Positions 13,951 to 23,395 of a DNA stretch of 52,516 nucleotides are shown here, piece by piece. The position numbers and the translations under genes were made by a program. The stretch spans positions 1-52,516 of the forward strand of contig JAUSIP010000010.1 of NCBI GenBank assembly GCA_030648005.1, given 5' to 3'. The stretch's first letter is position 1, and every line of letters begins with the position of its first letter. The notes under the pieces are model-generated. The model was not told the origin of the DNA. It did not search any database and was given only the letters and a program-made list of their open reading frames with translations. The stretch is from a bacterium. Lineage in GTDB: Bacteria > Patescibacteriota > Minisyncoccia > Phycocordibacterales > UBA12445.

Positions 13951-14970
13951 ATGACACCAAACGAAACAACTATACCAGAACCAGAAAATTTGTTAAGAGG
14001 CAATGAGAAGTATTTGGACAATGCCCTCAGGCCGTCGACGTGGGGTGATTATATAGGTCAAGAGATTATTAAAGAAAACCTGAAGATCCTTCTGACTGCC
14101 GCTAAAGCCCGCGGACAAACACCCGAGCATGTTTTATTCTACGGTCCTCCTGGATTAGGCAAGACTACCTTGGCGCACCTGTTGGCAAAAGAGAATGGTT
14201 CGGAACTGAAGGTAACCTCCGGCCCGGCGATAGAAAAAGTTGGCGACTTAGCCTCCCTCTTAACTAATCTCTCCCCAGGCGACATCTTATTTATAGACGA
14301 GATACACAGACTTAATAAATTAATCGAGGAGGTACTCTATCCGGCTATGGAATCAGGTAATTTGAATATCATAATCGGCAAGGGGCCTTCCGCTAGAACG
14401 ATACAATTAGACCTTCCGCCCTTCACACTAATCGCAGCAACCACTCGTATCGCCCTGCTCTCCTCCCCTCTCAGATCGCGCTTCTCGGGTGGAACCTTCC
14501 GATTGGAATTTTATACTGACTCAGAAATAGAGAATATAATCGCAAGGTCTGCTGAAATACTAGACACAGAGATAGAGAAGGACGCAGTAAAAGAGATTGC
14601 AAAAAGGAGTCGGTTCACCCCAAGGATTGCAAACCATTTGCTTAAGAGATGCCGAGACTTCGCACAGGTAAACAATACAGATATCACCCTCGACACTGTA
14701 TTCAAGACACTCAAACTTATGAGTATCGATGAAGCCGGACTTTCTTACTCTGATAGAAAGATTTTGGATGTAATCATCAATAAATTTTCTGGTGGGCCAG
14801 TCGGCTTAGGCACAATCGGTGCAGCGACTTCCGAAGAAGAAGAGACAATCGAGGAGATAAATGAGCCATACCTGATCCAGCTCGGATTCCTCGAGCGCAC
14901 TCCACGTGGAAGAGTGGCCACAAAAAAAGCTTACGAACATCTAGGGTTGATGTTCCCAAAAATTTTATAA
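13951..14970 (+). CDS. ruvB: Holliday junction branch migration ATPase RuvB
   Basis: 339 residues from the ATG at 13951 ([15 protein letters not shown]); an upstream TTG in frame lies in the promoter and is rejected. Walker [10 protein letters not shown] (about 64-72), Walker [11 protein letters not shown] (about 110), sensor 1 IAATTR and arginine finger region [10 protein letters not shown] are all present, and the winged-helix C-terminus ends LMFPKIL. RuvB is the ring motor that drives branch migration with RuvA; RuvC, two genes downstream, cuts the junction. Confidence 0.97.
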   Translation: MTPNETTIPEPENLLRGNEKYLDNALRPSTWGDYIGQEIIKENLKILLTAAKARGQTPEHVLFYGPPGLGKTTLAHLLAKENGSELKVTSGPAIEKVGDLASLLTNLSPGDILFIDEIHRLNKLIEEVLYPAMESGNLNIIIGKGPSARTIQLDLPPFTLIAATTRIALLSSPLRSRFSGGTFRLEFYTDSEIENIIARSAEILDTEIEKDAVKEIAKRSRFTPRIANHLLKRCRDFAQVNNTDITLDTVFKTLKLMSIDEAGLSYSDRKILDVIINKFSGGPVGLGTIGAATSEEEETIEEINEPYLIQLGFLERTPRGRVATKKAYEHLGLMFPKIL

Positions 14971-14988
14971 TATTGTAATCTATCCGGT

Positions 14989-15522
14989 ATGTCAGGACAC
15001 AATAAATTTTCAAAAATAAAGCATAAGAAGGGGGCGCTGGATGCCAAGAAGAGCAAGGTGTTCTCGGTTTTAGGAAAACAGATTGCCACAGAGTCCAGAC
15101 TTGCTAAAGGCGACAAAAACTCGCCAGGGCTTAGAGTGGCAATAGAGAAGGCACGGGCAGTTAATATGCCTTTAGATAATATAGAGAGAGCTGTGGCCAA
15201 AGGCGCAGGACTTGGTGCTGGACAGATGGAAGAGTTCCTGTGTGAAGCTTATGGCCCAGGTGGTGTAGCTATTATTATAGAGGGCACAACGGACAGCAAA
15301 AACAGAACGATAAACGAAATTAAATTCACATTATCAGAACATGGGGCATCTCTTGGAACTCAAGGCTCTGTCGTATGGGCATTCAAAAAAGTAGAGGGTA
15401 TCTTCGAGCCAACAATGCGACTTCCCCTATCAGATGGCGACAAAGGGATGCTTACTGCCCTAATAGAAGAACTAGAAGAGAGTGTGGATGTCGAGAATGT
15501 ATATACAAACCTCGAAGAATAA
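14989..15522 (+). CDS. yebC: YebC/PmpR-family protein, shortened
   Basis: 177 residues against about 240 for the family. The N-terminal hallmark SGHNKFSKIKHKKGALDAKKSKVFS is intact, with PLDNIERAVAKG and YGPGGVAIIIE (domain II) and the domain III start SEHGASLGTQGSVVWAFKK; the C-terminal 60 residues are lost. Family members act as regulators or, as shown for YebC in other bacteria, help ribosomes over proline stretches. That is notable here because VirB6-like protein carries a very long proline-rich tail. Lies between ruvB and ruvC, a common neighbourhood. Confidence 0.92.
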   Translation: MSGHNKFSKIKHKKGALDAKKSKVFSVLGKQIATESRLAKGDKNSPGLRVAIEKARAVNMPLDNIERAVAKGAGLGAGQMEEFLCEAYGPGGVAIIIEGTTDSKNRTINEIKFTLSEHGASLGTQGSVVWAFKKVEGIFEPTMRLPLSDGDKGMLTALIEELEESVDVENVYTNLEE

Positions 15523-15586
15523 TCTTTGAGGCGTAAAATTCTGAAATTTAAGAGTTTTACAGATCAAAGATTAATTTAAATTAAAC

Positions 15587-16063
15587 ATGAGAGTACTAGG
15601 AATTGATCCCGGATATGAGAGGCTTGGAGTGGCGATATTAGAAAAAAATAAAAACAAAGAGATTTTGCTTTTTTCTGACTGTTTTCAAACAGACAAGTCA
15701 GAGGCACTCTCTGAAAGAATTTTTAGTCTGGGACAAAGAGTTGATGAGCTCATTAAAAAGTGGTTACCGGATGCGTTGGCGATAGAGAAACTCTTTTTTA
15801 CAACCAATCAAAAGACGGCTATGGGTGTCGCCGAGACAAAAGGTGTGCTAACCTATGTCGCCAAATCAGCCGGACTTACTATACATGAATATACTCCCCT
15901 TCAGATCAAGATCGCGATCACCGGATACGGCAAGGCAACCAAAGAACAAATGCTATATATGCTCGACAAACTGTTGCTAATCGAGAGAAAAGATAAAATA
16001 AAACATGACGATGAGTTCGACGCCATTGCAGTCGCTCTTACATGCCTAGTTTCTACAAAATAA
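15587..16063 (+). CDS. ruvC: Holliday junction resolvase RuvC
   Basis: 158 residues, full length. Acidic catalytic residues are visible: Asp7 in RVLGIDPGYERLG, Glu in ALAIEKLFF (about 66) and the DD pair of KHDDEFDAIAVAL near the end. It cuts four-way junctions symmetrically. The last gene of the ruvB-yebC-ruvC run. A perfect DnaA-box-like TTATCCACA (16065-16073) follows the stop, probably by chance. Confidence 0.96.
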   Translation: MRVLGIDPGYERLGVAILEKNKNKEILLFSDCFQTDKSEALSERIFSLGQRVDELIKKWLPDALAIEKLFFTTNQKTAMGVAETKGVLTYVAKSAGLTIHEYTPLQIKIAITGYGKATKEQMLYMLDKLLLIERKDKIKHDDEFDAIAVALTCLVSTK

Positions 16064-16178
16064 ATTATCCACAAAAGCACATCTCCCCTCTTGCAAAAAA
16101 AATGCAGTTCTGATAAAAATAATTATCTTCAGAAATGAAGATTTTTTATAAGGTTATTAACCAGTAATTAATAAAAAT

Positions 16179-16310
16179 ATGGGTGACGAATTTGCAGGCT
16201 TTGGTGGGGATGAGGATATGATGGTCAACGTAGATCTAGACAGCGACGACGACACAGATCTTGAACTTGATGGTGTCGAAGAGGAGGAGGAAGATGACGA
16301 AAGTTTTTAA
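16179..16310 (+). CDS. tiny acidic protein (43 aa)
   Basis: An ATG at 16179 opens 43 codons ending in TAA at 16308-16310. Composition is extreme: of 43 residues about half are Asp or Glu, with runs DSDDDTDLELD and EEEEEDDE, and no Lys or Arg at all. It is followed at once by an intrinsic terminator, which supports a real transcript end. No ribosome binding site is seen. Function unknown; very acidic small proteins can bind basic proteins or act as DNA mimics, but nothing here proves that. Confidence 0.6.
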   Translation: MGDEFAGFGGDEDMMVNVDLDSDDDTDLELDGVEEEEEDDESF

Positions 16311-16320
16311 ATAAAAACAA

Positions 16321-16353
16321 AAAAAACATCCCCGCTAAGCAGGGATGTTTTTT
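16321..16353. terminator. bidirectional intrinsic terminator
   Basis: AAAAAACATCCC and GGGATGTTTTTT form a stem with one C-A mismatch (inner GC/GC) and a TAA loop; A and T runs on the two sides serve both strands. It ends the ruvC/acidic-protein transcript and the convergent tyrS transcript. Confidence 0.88.
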
Positions 16354-17557
16354 ATTTTGAAACCTCAATCTTTACAAACCGCCTCTTGCCCACCTTAATA
16401 ACCCCGCCATCGCCGACCTTCGTTAGTGGATCTTCAAGTCTCTCGCCATTTAGACTGATTGCACCTTCATCAAGAAGTCTTCTGAATTCAGATTTAGATT
16501 TGACTATTTCATTCACAAAAAGAACTTCGGCTATTTCTGTGTTGCCTTCGACAGAAACTGTCACAATATCCTCCGGAACATCTTTTTTTTGAAAAACATT
16601 TATAAAATTATCTTCGGCCTTTTGCGCTGATTCTTGTCCGTGATATATAGCCACGACCTCCTTGGCGAGCCTCATCTTGGTGTCGCGTGGATTTTCAGTT
16701 TTAAGAATATCTTCAATTTCCTTCATGTCTAATCGAGTACCGTCCACAAAAAGCTGTCTCATGTTTTCATCAGGCTGGGCCATTATAGCGCCATACATCT
16801 TGTTGGCTTCAAAATCCAAAAATACTCCTGTACCCAGTGACTTAGACATCATCTTCTCGCCTGTTTTTGGATTCTCAAGTAGGGTTGTGATAAAAACAAA
16901 TTTCTCTTTGTTTTTAAGCTTTCTCATTAGAGTACGTCCCGCAAGGGCATTGAACTTCTGATCCCCTCCGCACATCTCGATATCGACATCCATCACCACA
17001 GAATCATAACCTTGCATTAGTGGGTAAAGCAGTTCGTGTAAGTAAAGCGGTTGTTCTTTTTTTATACGCTCTTGAAACATGTCTCTCTCGAGCATTTGTT
17101 GTACTGTAAAATTCGAAGCGAGATTAAGAACCGCCTCAAAGTTTAGTATTGAAAGCCACTCGTGATTATAGAGTATCTTTACTGGATTATCTTTGTTGTC
17201 TATATCAATTACTGGTTTGATTTGATGTAGCCATGTCTTAACATTCTCTACAACATCTTCGCGTGTAAGCTGTTTCCTTGCAGACTCACCCTTGTCTGTT
17301 GGGTCTCCTATTCTTGCAGTAAAATCACCCACAAGAAAAATCACCTCGTGTCCAAGTGCGCGAAACTTCTCTAAGATCATGTAGTTCGTAGCGTGTCCAA
17401 GATGTAGTGATGTGCCAGTTGCATCTGTACCAATATATATACAGAGGCGTTTGCCGGATTTTAACAAATCTCTCAGTCCATCTTTTGTGGGTAAAATCTC
17501 CTTAACTCCGCGAGTTAATATTTCTTCTATTTTATCTTCGTTTATATCTATTTTCAT
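16352..17557 (-). CDS. tyrS: tyrosyl-tRNA synthetase
   Basis: 401 residues from the ATG at 17557 (MKIDINEDK); an in-frame TTG 9 bases upstream overlaps a GGAGGAG stretch. Class I signatures: LHLGHATN (HIGH) and MMSKSLGTG (KMSKS). YIGTDATGTS and GDFTARIGDP are typical of TyrRS, and QGYDSVVMDVDIEMCGGDQKFN holds tyrosine-pocket residues. The C-terminal 65 residues form an S4 RNA-binding domain (SEFRRLLDEGAISLNGE). TATGAT lies about 17 bases before the ATG. Convergent with the ruvC unit. Confidence 0.96.
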   Translation of the reverse strand: MKIDINEDKIEEILTRGVKEILPTKDGLRDLLKSGKRLCIYIGTDATGTSLHLGHATNYMILEKFRALGHEVIFLVGDFTARIGDPTDKGESARKQLTREDVVENVKTWLHQIKPVIDIDNKDNPVKILYNHEWLSILNFEAVLNLASNFTVQQMLERDMFQERIKKEQPLYLHELLYPLMQGYDSVVMDVDIEMCGGDQKFNALAGRTLMRKLKNKEKFVFITTLLENPKTGEKMMSKSLGTGVFLDFEANKMYGAIMAQPDENMRQLFVDGTRLDMKEIEDILKTENPRDTKMRLAKEVVAIYHGQESAQKAEDNFINVFQKKDVPEDIVTVSVEGNTEIAEVLFVNEIVKSKSEFRRLLDEGAISLNGERLEDPLTKVGDGGVIKVGKRRFVKIEVSK

Positions 17558-17580
17558 CTCCTCCAATCTATCATAAAGTT

Positions 17581-17655
17581 GTCATTGCGAGAAGTTTTTT
17601 ACGACGAAGCAATCTCTGATTATATTCAAGGGATTGCTTCGTACCTCACAATGAC
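17581..17655. repeat. dispersed palindromic repeat of the GTCATTGCGAG type
   Basis: Outer arms GTCATTGCGAG (17581-17591) and CTCACAATGAC (17645-17655) and inner arms ACGAAGCAATC (17604-17614) and GATTGCTTCGT (17632-17642). The same core (CATTGCGAG...GAAGCAATC) is a repeat known from many unrelated bacterial genomes. It lies in the 165-bp gap between the divergent tyrS and PBP genes; the rest of the gap shows nothing further. Confidence 0.8.
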
Positions 17656-17723
17656 GGAGTATTCGGAGTTGTGAGCAGTTACGTCCGCTTGACTATCCAA
17701 GATTATTTTTTTATGTTACCGTA

Positions 17724-20243
17724 ATGTCAATGAGGAAAAGGCATTATTTTGTAAAATTACTTAAGATTGTGGTGGCTATCTCTTTGTTTGGAGCAGGAGC
17801 TCTCTTGCTTTGGCTTTCAACATTACAGATCCCAGACTTTAAGGGACTGGAACAAAGAAAAGTCTCGGAATCCACGAAAATATATGACCGCACAGGAAAA
17901 ACACTTCTGTATGACATTCACAAGGGGGTGACCAGAAAGATTGTTCCCTATGGAGACATCTCTCCTTACCTTCGGAACGCAACTATTGCAATAGAGGACA
18001 GCGACTTCTACCAACACAATGGTGTTAAATTTGGATCAATGATCCGATCTGCAATTGTAAATATTGAATCCGGCTCACTCAGACAAGGTGGGTCCACTAT
18101 CACTCAACAGGTTATCAAGAATGCCCTACTCACTTCCGAGAAGAGATTCTCAAGAAAAATCAAAGAGGTAATTTTAGCCTTCAAATTGGAGCGAATAATG
18201 ACAAAAGAGGATATCTTGGCTCTTTACCTGAACGAGATCCCTTATGGTGGATCAGTCTATGGCGCTGAAGATGCAAGCCAGAAATTCTATGGCAAAGATG
18301 TGAAGAGTGTAACCTTAGCGGAAGCTGCTTATATGGCTGCGATACCAAATGCTCCAAGCCTGTACTCTCCATATGGCAAAAATAAAACTAGTTTAGACGC
18401 AAGAAAGAATAGTATCTTAGACAAAATGGTTGGGTTAAAATTCATCACTAAAGAAGAAAGTGATTTGGCCAAAAAAGAGATTGTTGTATTTTTACCAAGA
18501 GAAGATACTGGTGGGATAAAAGCTCCGCACTTTGTAGAATATGTCAGAGCCTACCTAGAAGAGAAGTATGGTCAAGAGTCTGTGGAGACAAGTGGCTTTC
18601 GTGTTATCACAACACTAGATTGGGATCTGGAACAGAAAGCTGAACAGATTGTAAAAAAATACGCGGAACAAAACGAAACCAAGTTTAATGCCAAAAATGC
18701 CGGCATGGTTGCCATTGACCCAAAAACAGGACAGGTGCTGGTAATGGTTGGGTCAAGAGATTACTTCAATGTTGCAAACGAAGGCAACTTCAATGTAACC
18801 ACCGCCCACCGCCAACCAGGATCATCCTTCAAGCCGTTTGTTTATGCAACAGCTTTCAATAAAGGGTATCTTCCTGAGACAACATTATTAGATCTTGATA
18901 CACAATTCCAAACAACATGTTCTCCTGAGGGTGTCCCACTAAACGAAAGTGTAAAAAAAGAAGCCTGTTACTCCCCTGTTAATTATGATGGCAATTTTAT
19001 TGGGCCAATATCTCTTCGTAATGCTTTAGCTCAATCAAGAAATGTTCCAGCCATTAAACTTCTTTATCTTGTTGGCATCAACGACTCTATTCAAACAGCA
19101 AGAAATATGGGGGTTAGGGGTCTTGATGATCCTATGCGTTATGGACTAACCCTAGTTCTTGGAGGAGGCGAGGTTTCACTTCTTGATATAACTAGCGCTT
19201 ATTCGGTTTTTGCTAACGACGGCACAAGAAATCCTCATCAAGTGATCCTTAGGATTGAAGACAAGGATGGCAACATTATTGATGCGCCAAAAAATCAAAC
19301 AACAAGAGTTCTTCCTATAAACACCGCTCGCACAATCAACAGTATCTTATCTGACATAAAAGCAAGAGAACCTCTTTTTGGAGAATATTCCTCAATAGAT
19401 ATCCCAGGGAAAGATGTTGCGGTTAAAACAGGTACCACCAACGATTTCAGAGATGCCTGGGTTGTTGGGTATACACCAAACATAACAGTTGGTGTTTGGG
19501 CTGGAAACAACGACAACTCTCCAATGGTTAAAAAAACTTCCGGATATATTGCATTGCCAATGTGGAGTGAATTTCTTAAGTATGCTGTGGCAACATCCAC
19601 ACCAACCAATGAGAGGTTTTTAAAACCAGACACAATTGATACCAGTAAGATTAATCCTGTTTTGCGTGGTTTATGGCAAGGGGGTATAAGTTATGATGTC
19701 GACAAAATCTCCGGTAAATTAGCGACAAACAACACGCCTAAAGAAATGCGTGACACAAGGGTGGTGAAGCAAACACACTCTATTTTGTATTGGATAGACA
19801 AGAAGAATCCGACTGGGCCAGCACCAACAAACCCAGATGATGATCCTCAATTTATACTCTGGGAATCTGCGGTACAAAAATGGGCAAAAGCGAATAACAT
19901 GGTCGACGAAACACTTGATGTTATCCCGAAAGATACTGACAATATCCACAAACCAGAATTTGCTCCTAAGGTTATCATCACAAACCCAACCACAAACACA
20001 GCCTACAACCCAAAGAGTCGTATGGCGATAAAAATACAAAACAGTTCAACATACCCCCTGTCACAAGTAGACTTCTTTATAAACAACACTTATCTTGGCT
20101 CTTCAAAAAGTGCGCCATTTGACTTCTATTTTATTCCAGCCGAAACCCCAAACCTAACCAACAACAACACCATTCGTGTTGTTGTTTATGACTCGGTATT
20201 AAATAAAACTGAGGCCGAGACAACCTTTATGTTATCTATTTAA
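17724..20243 (+). CDS. class A penicillin-binding protein (PBP1A type)
   Basis: 839 residues. A basic N-terminus and one membrane segment (about 10-32) anchor it; the GT51 glycosyltransferase follows (IEDSDFYQHNG, GGSTITQQVIKN, KEVILAFKLE, LALYLNEIPYGG); the transpeptidase has the active serine in PGSSFKPF (about 366-370), SRN (about 437) and KTGTT (about 567). The last 120 residues (PKVIITNPTTNTAYNPKSRM...) look like an Ig-like beta domain. It polymerises glycan and crosslinks stem peptides outside the membrane. With the MurE-like ligase it argues for a peptidoglycan wall. Convergent with, and overlapping by 8 bases, the DUF721-like gene. Confidence 0.97.
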   Translation: MSMRKRHYFVKLLKIVVAISLFGAGALLLWLSTLQIPDFKGLEQRKVSESTKIYDRTGKTLLYDIHKGVTRKIVPYGDISPYLRNATIAIEDSDFYQHNGVKFGSMIRSAIVNIESGSLRQGGSTITQQVIKNALLTSEKRFSRKIKEVILAFKLERIMTKEDILALYLNEIPYGGSVYGAEDASQKFYGKDVKSVTLAEAAYMAAIPNAPSLYSPYGKNKTSLDARKNSILDKMVGLKFITKEESDLAKKEIVVFLPREDTGGIKAPHFVEYVRAYLEEKYGQESVETSGFRVITTLDWDLEQKAEQIVKKYAEQNETKFNAKNAGMVAIDPKTGQVLVMVGSRDYFNVANEGNFNVTTAHRQPGSSFKPFVYATAFNKGYLPETTLLDLDTQFQTTCSPEGVPLNESVKKEACYSPVNYDGNFIGPISLRNALAQSRNVPAIKLLYLVGINDSIQTARNMGVRGLDDPMRYGLTLVLGGGEVSLLDITSAYSVFANDGTRNPHQVILRIEDKDGNIIDAPKNQTTRVLPINTARTINSILSDIKAREPLFGEYSSIDIPGKDVAVKTGTTNDFRDAWVVGYTPNITVGVWAGNNDNSPMVKKTSGYIALPMWSEFLKYAVATSTPTNERFLKPDTIDTSKINPVLRGLWQGGISYDVDKISGKLATNNTPKEMRDTRVVKQTHSILYWIDKKNPTGPAPTNPDDDPQFILWESAVQKWAKANNMVDETLDVIPKDTDNIHKPEFAPKVIITNPTTNTAYNPKSRMAIKIQNSSTYPLSQVDFFINNTYLGSSKSAPFDFYFIPAETPNLTNNNTIRVVVYDSVLNKTEAETTFMLSI

Positions 20244-20478
20244 TATCTGTTATCTCTCCAATCAATCTATCTAATATACTTCTTTTATTTAAAAATATTT
20301 CACTTTTAACCATTGCGCCTGTTTTTATGTGCGCAATCTTATTTTTAATCAAGATATCCTTAATCTCTATTTGTACCCCGACCACCTCTTCAATAATCCC
20401 TAAAAGTTTTTTTCTAACTTCCTCGTTTGGAATAGTTAACCTCTTAAACCTTTCAAGGTAGCCATTAATTTTTTGCAT
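20236..20478 (-). CDS. small DUF721/DciA-like protein (80 aa)
   Basis: 80 residues, MQKINGYLERFKRL...EITDIK. The segment IIEEVVGVQIEIKDILIKNKIAHIKT followed by KSEIFLNKRSILDRL resembles the DUF721 (DciA) core, in which a beta strand of the type I.IKN..AHI.T is followed by a helix ending in the LDRL position. DciA loads the replicative helicase in bacteria that lack DnaC, and is often encoded near dnaA-dnaN. The start overlaps the dnaN stop as TAATG. The similarity is weak and the protein is short, so the name is withheld. Confidence 0.5.
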   Translation of the reverse strand: MQKINGYLERFKRLTIPNEEVRKKLLGIIEEVVGVQIEIKDILIKNKIAHIKTGAMVKSEIFLNKRSILDRLIGEITDIK

Positions 20479-21578
20479 TAGTTGTTCATTGGCATAACAA
20501 GATATATAAAAGATCCCTCACCTACCCCCTTAATAACCACCGGCTTGGTGTGTCCATTAAAGACAAGGTGAATACTATCGGCGGGGATAGACTGCAAACA
20601 ATCTAATATATATTTAGCATTAACAGTAATATCAACCCCCTCACCCTCAACGGTTGCCGGCACAGTTGTTGCACTCTCTCCCCTGTCTTGATTCTTAGAA
20701 CTTATCTCAAAGAGCGCATCTTCGGGGCTAATCTTAATACTTATTTGGTTAAATTTATCAGAAAAAATATTTGAGATCTTTATTGAATCTATCAAATCCC
20801 TCTTTAAAACAACCACCTCTGTTTTTTTATCCTTTGGAATTATTTGCCCGTAATCGGGAAAAATACCGCCCACAACCCTAGAGGTGAAGTAGATAAAGGG
20901 AGAGACCACGGAAATCTGATTTTTATTGAAGTATACATCTAAAACCTCGTTAACTGATTCGAAAATTCTAGCTATCTCGTTAGCGTTCTTGAATGGCACT
21001 ATTAGTGACATTTTTTTGTCTTTTTGTGGATTCTTAATCCTTTTCTCCGCTAATCGAAAAGAGTCAGTTGCAACAAATATCAAATCATCGCTGTCTGTAT
21101 AAATATAAACCGATGAAATCTCCGGCTTCATGTCAGACACCGCAGCAGAATACAACACTGACCTTATCCCGGATACCAACTTACTGGATTCGATAGAGAT
21201 CGAGTTATCTTTGTCTATTTTTGGAATATTTGGGAAATCGTCTACTGGGAAACTTTTTATAACTGTTGAATTCCTTGTTGTAGAAAGGGACAGATTACCG
21301 CTAATTAGTTCCATTTTAATCAGTTGGCCATCTTGCAGCCCAGACAAGAAGGCCGACAAAATATCCGCAGGCAAGGCTATAACCCCCGCCCTCTCCACCT
21401 TCGCAGGAATTCTCACCTCAAGACCCACATCAAGATTGGTAGTCTTTAATATTAGACTCTTGTCTTTTGCTTCTATAAGAATAGATTCTAAGATTGGCAA
21501 AGAGAGGTTCTTGGTTGCAATCTTCCCTACATGAGCGACACCCTCTTTTAATTTATCTTTTGCACACTCGGCTTTCAT
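20478..21578 (-). CDS. dnaN: DNA polymerase III beta subunit (sliding clamp)
   Basis: 366 residues, normal length. The three-fold repeated clamp fold is recognisable: KNLSLPILESILIEA, TNLDVGLEVRIPA, LPADILSAFLSGL, KSFPVDDFPNIP, and the C-terminal FNGHTKPVVIKG ... YLVMPMN with the hydrophobic cleft that binds polymerase peptides. The ring tethers polymerase, ligase and other partners to DNA. It follows dnaA on the same strand across the 241-bp AT-rich gap and is translationally coupled to the DUF721-like gene. Confidence 0.97.
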   Translation of the reverse strand: MKAECAKDKLKEGVAHVGKIATKNLSLPILESILIEAKDKSLILKTTNLDVGLEVRIPAKVERAGVIALPADILSAFLSGLQDGQLIKMELISGNLSLSTTRNSTVIKSFPVDDFPNIPKIDKDNSISIESSKLVSGIRSVLYSAAVSDMKPEISSVYIYTDSDDLIFVATDSFRLAEKRIKNPQKDKKMSLIVPFKNANEIARIFESVNEVLDVYFNKNQISVVSPFIYFTSRVVGGIFPDYGQIIPKDKKTEVVVLKRDLIDSIKISNIFSDKFNQISIKISPEDALFEISSKNQDRGESATTVPATVEGEGVDITVNAKYILDCLQSIPADSIHLVFNGHTKPVVIKGVGEGSFIYLVMPMNN

Positions 21579-21819
21579 AAATAATTAATAGTTATTATTT
21601 TATTTAATAAAGATTTTTATTATTACTAGTCCTGTGGGTATGTTGGTAACTTAAAAATAGTTTTATGCCAACAAGGTTATTTTTGTTTTCCACTGTGGAA
21701 AAGGGGTGTGAATAGGTGTGCTTATGGGGTGTATATTTTTCAGTCATCATTTTTGTTTTTGGTTATCCACGATTTTATTCAGTAGTTCTCAACAGGGTTA
21801 CACACACAATATCAACAGA
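21579..21819. other. dnaA-dnaN intergenic region, candidate part of oriC
   Basis: The dnaN side (about 21585-21630) is almost pure A/T and could be the unwinding element. Toward dnaA lie TTATCCACG (21763-21771), a one-mismatch DnaA box, and TTTTCCACTGTGGAAAA (21686-21702), a palindrome of two face-to-face DnaA-box-like sequences. Together with 23212-23395 this gives a split origin around dnaA. Confidence 0.6.
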
Positions 21820-23211
21820 TCAGTTTTGGTCACTTATTGTTGCTCCAGCGAGTGCCTGCCCACTATATATAACACTCTTGATGTGGTCGATCTCTTGTTC
21901 TAGCGCTGGACTATTCTTTAAGGCCGCTTTGATCTTCTCACAGGCGTGGATCACTGTCGTATGGTCTCTCCCCCCCAACTTCTGTCCTATGTATGGATAA
22001 GAGGTATTGAAGTCCTGGCGCAATATATACATAGCGATCTGTCTTGGCTTAACCACCTCTTTCCTCCTTGTTTTCTCGTAGAGCGACTTCTCGTCTATGT
22101 TATAAAAATCACAAACCGCCTTGAGAACATCTTTGATAGATACAGTTTTTCTTTGTTTGGAACTGTTTTTAACTAGTTGTTTGATCTCGCTTGCAGATAA
22201 CTCTTTGTTTTTAAGTTGAGATTGGCAAACTACGGCGTTTAAAATCCCCTCAAGCTCTCTTATGTTGTCTAGGATGTTTGTGGCGATATGCTCAACGGTG
22301 TCGTCGGGTAGAAAGAAGTTAATCGACTTTAATTTAGACCGGAGAATTGCCACCCTGGACTCGTAGTCCGGCTTAGACACCTCAATAATCATCCCACCCT
22401 CGAAGCGTGAGCGAAGTCGGTCTTCAAGATTCGAAATCTGTCTTGGTGGTTTATCGGAGGAGAAGATGAGTTGCTTGTTGTTCTCGTGGAGATAATTAAA
22501 CAGATGAAATAGCTCATCTTGGGACCCCTCTTTTTTGGAAAAAAACTGAATATCATCCACAATCAACATGTCGTATTTTTTATACTTATCCTTAAAGATA
22601 TGAGGAGTGTTGTTTCTGATTGAATCAACATACTCCGAGACGTATTTCTCAGATGTCATATAAAAAATCTTTTTATTCGCGGTATTCTTGAGGTGGTTGC
22701 CCATAGATTGGAGTAGGTGGGTTTTACCCAAGCCAGTACCACCATAAATATATAGTGGATTGTAGGTTGTCCCCAGGTTTTTTATGACAGCCTGAGAGGC
22801 CGCGTGGGCCAACTCGTTGAAGGAACCGACAATAAACGAATCAAAGACATATTTAGGGTTGAGATTATCCTCTTTGTTGATATAAAGCTCATTTAGCTTC
22901 ATTTGGCTATTCACAGGAGGTCTCTCTGTCTGCTCCAAGCGCGAATCTCGCTCCTTATCTCCCTCTTTTTGGATAATATACTCTACTCCGCGCACATTAG
23001 AAGAGACGTTTCTAAGCGCCTTTAAGATAAATTTATGAAATTTATTTAGAAGCCAATCCTTAACGAAAGCATTTGGAACAGAAAGGAATATTATGTCATC
23101 CTCTTGTTTTGAGATGTAGGTGTTTTTGAACCACGTAGAAAAATTTGCCTTAGATATGCCGAGCTCTATCTCAACAATTGAATCCACCCACAGTTTTTTA
23201 TTATCGAGCAT
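21820..23211 (-). CDS. dnaA: chromosomal replication initiator DnaA
   Basis: 463 residues. Domain I (to about 85) binds helicase and regulators; after a short linker the AAA+ domain shows Walker A GGTGLGKTHL, Walker B MLIVDDIQFF and sensor RLRSRFEGG; domain IV ends with the DNA-binding signature GGRDHTTVIHACEKI. It binds DnaA boxes and opens the origin. TATAAT about 50 bases upstream (minus strand of 23263-23268) is a likely promoter; a second TATAAT overlaps the ATG and is too close to serve it. Confidence 0.98.
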   Translation of the reverse strand: MLDNKKLWVDSIVEIELGISKANFSTWFKNTYISKQEDDIIFLSVPNAFVKDWLLNKFHKFILKALRNVSSNVRGVEYIIQKEGDKERDSRLEQTERPPVNSQMKLNELYINKEDNLNPKYVFDSFIVGSFNELAHAASQAVIKNLGTTYNPLYIYGGTGLGKTHLLQSMGNHLKNTANKKIFYMTSEKYVSEYVDSIRNNTPHIFKDKYKKYDMLIVDDIQFFSKKEGSQDELFHLFNYLHENNKQLIFSSDKPPRQISNLEDRLRSRFEGGMIIEVSKPDYESRVAILRSKLKSINFFLPDDTVEHIATNILDNIRELEGILNAVVCQSQLKNKELSASEIKQLVKNSSKQRKTVSIKDVLKAVCDFYNIDEKSLYEKTRRKEVVKPRQIAMYILRQDFNTSYPYIGQKLGGRDHTTVIHACEKIKAALKNSPALEQEIDHIKSVIYSGQALAGATISDQN

Positions 23212-23395
23212 TATAATATTGTAGTCCTAATTTAAAAATAAACCATATTGCCGAAGAAGAGTAATCTAATTATAGTTTTGTTTTTTGGTAATCCAAAACA
23301 GAATCAAGATAAATTATTGTTTATAAGAGGTGGATTAACTGTGGATAACAGCCTTTCCGCTTGATTTCATTCAAACTTTGCTGTAAACTGCCAAT
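23212..23395. other. dnaA-rpmH intergenic region, candidate part of oriC
   Basis: A perfect DnaA box TGTGGATAA lies at 23340-23348, next to a degenerate GGTGGATTAA (about 23330-23338). The gap separates dnaA (-) from rpmH (+), the usual place where strand bias switches, and carries the dnaA promoter. Confidence 0.65.

Noticed and set aside
16065..16073. Perfect DnaA-box sequence after ruvC
   Set aside because: Isolated single box 5 kb from the origin region; one chance match in 52 kb of AT-rich DNA is not surprising.
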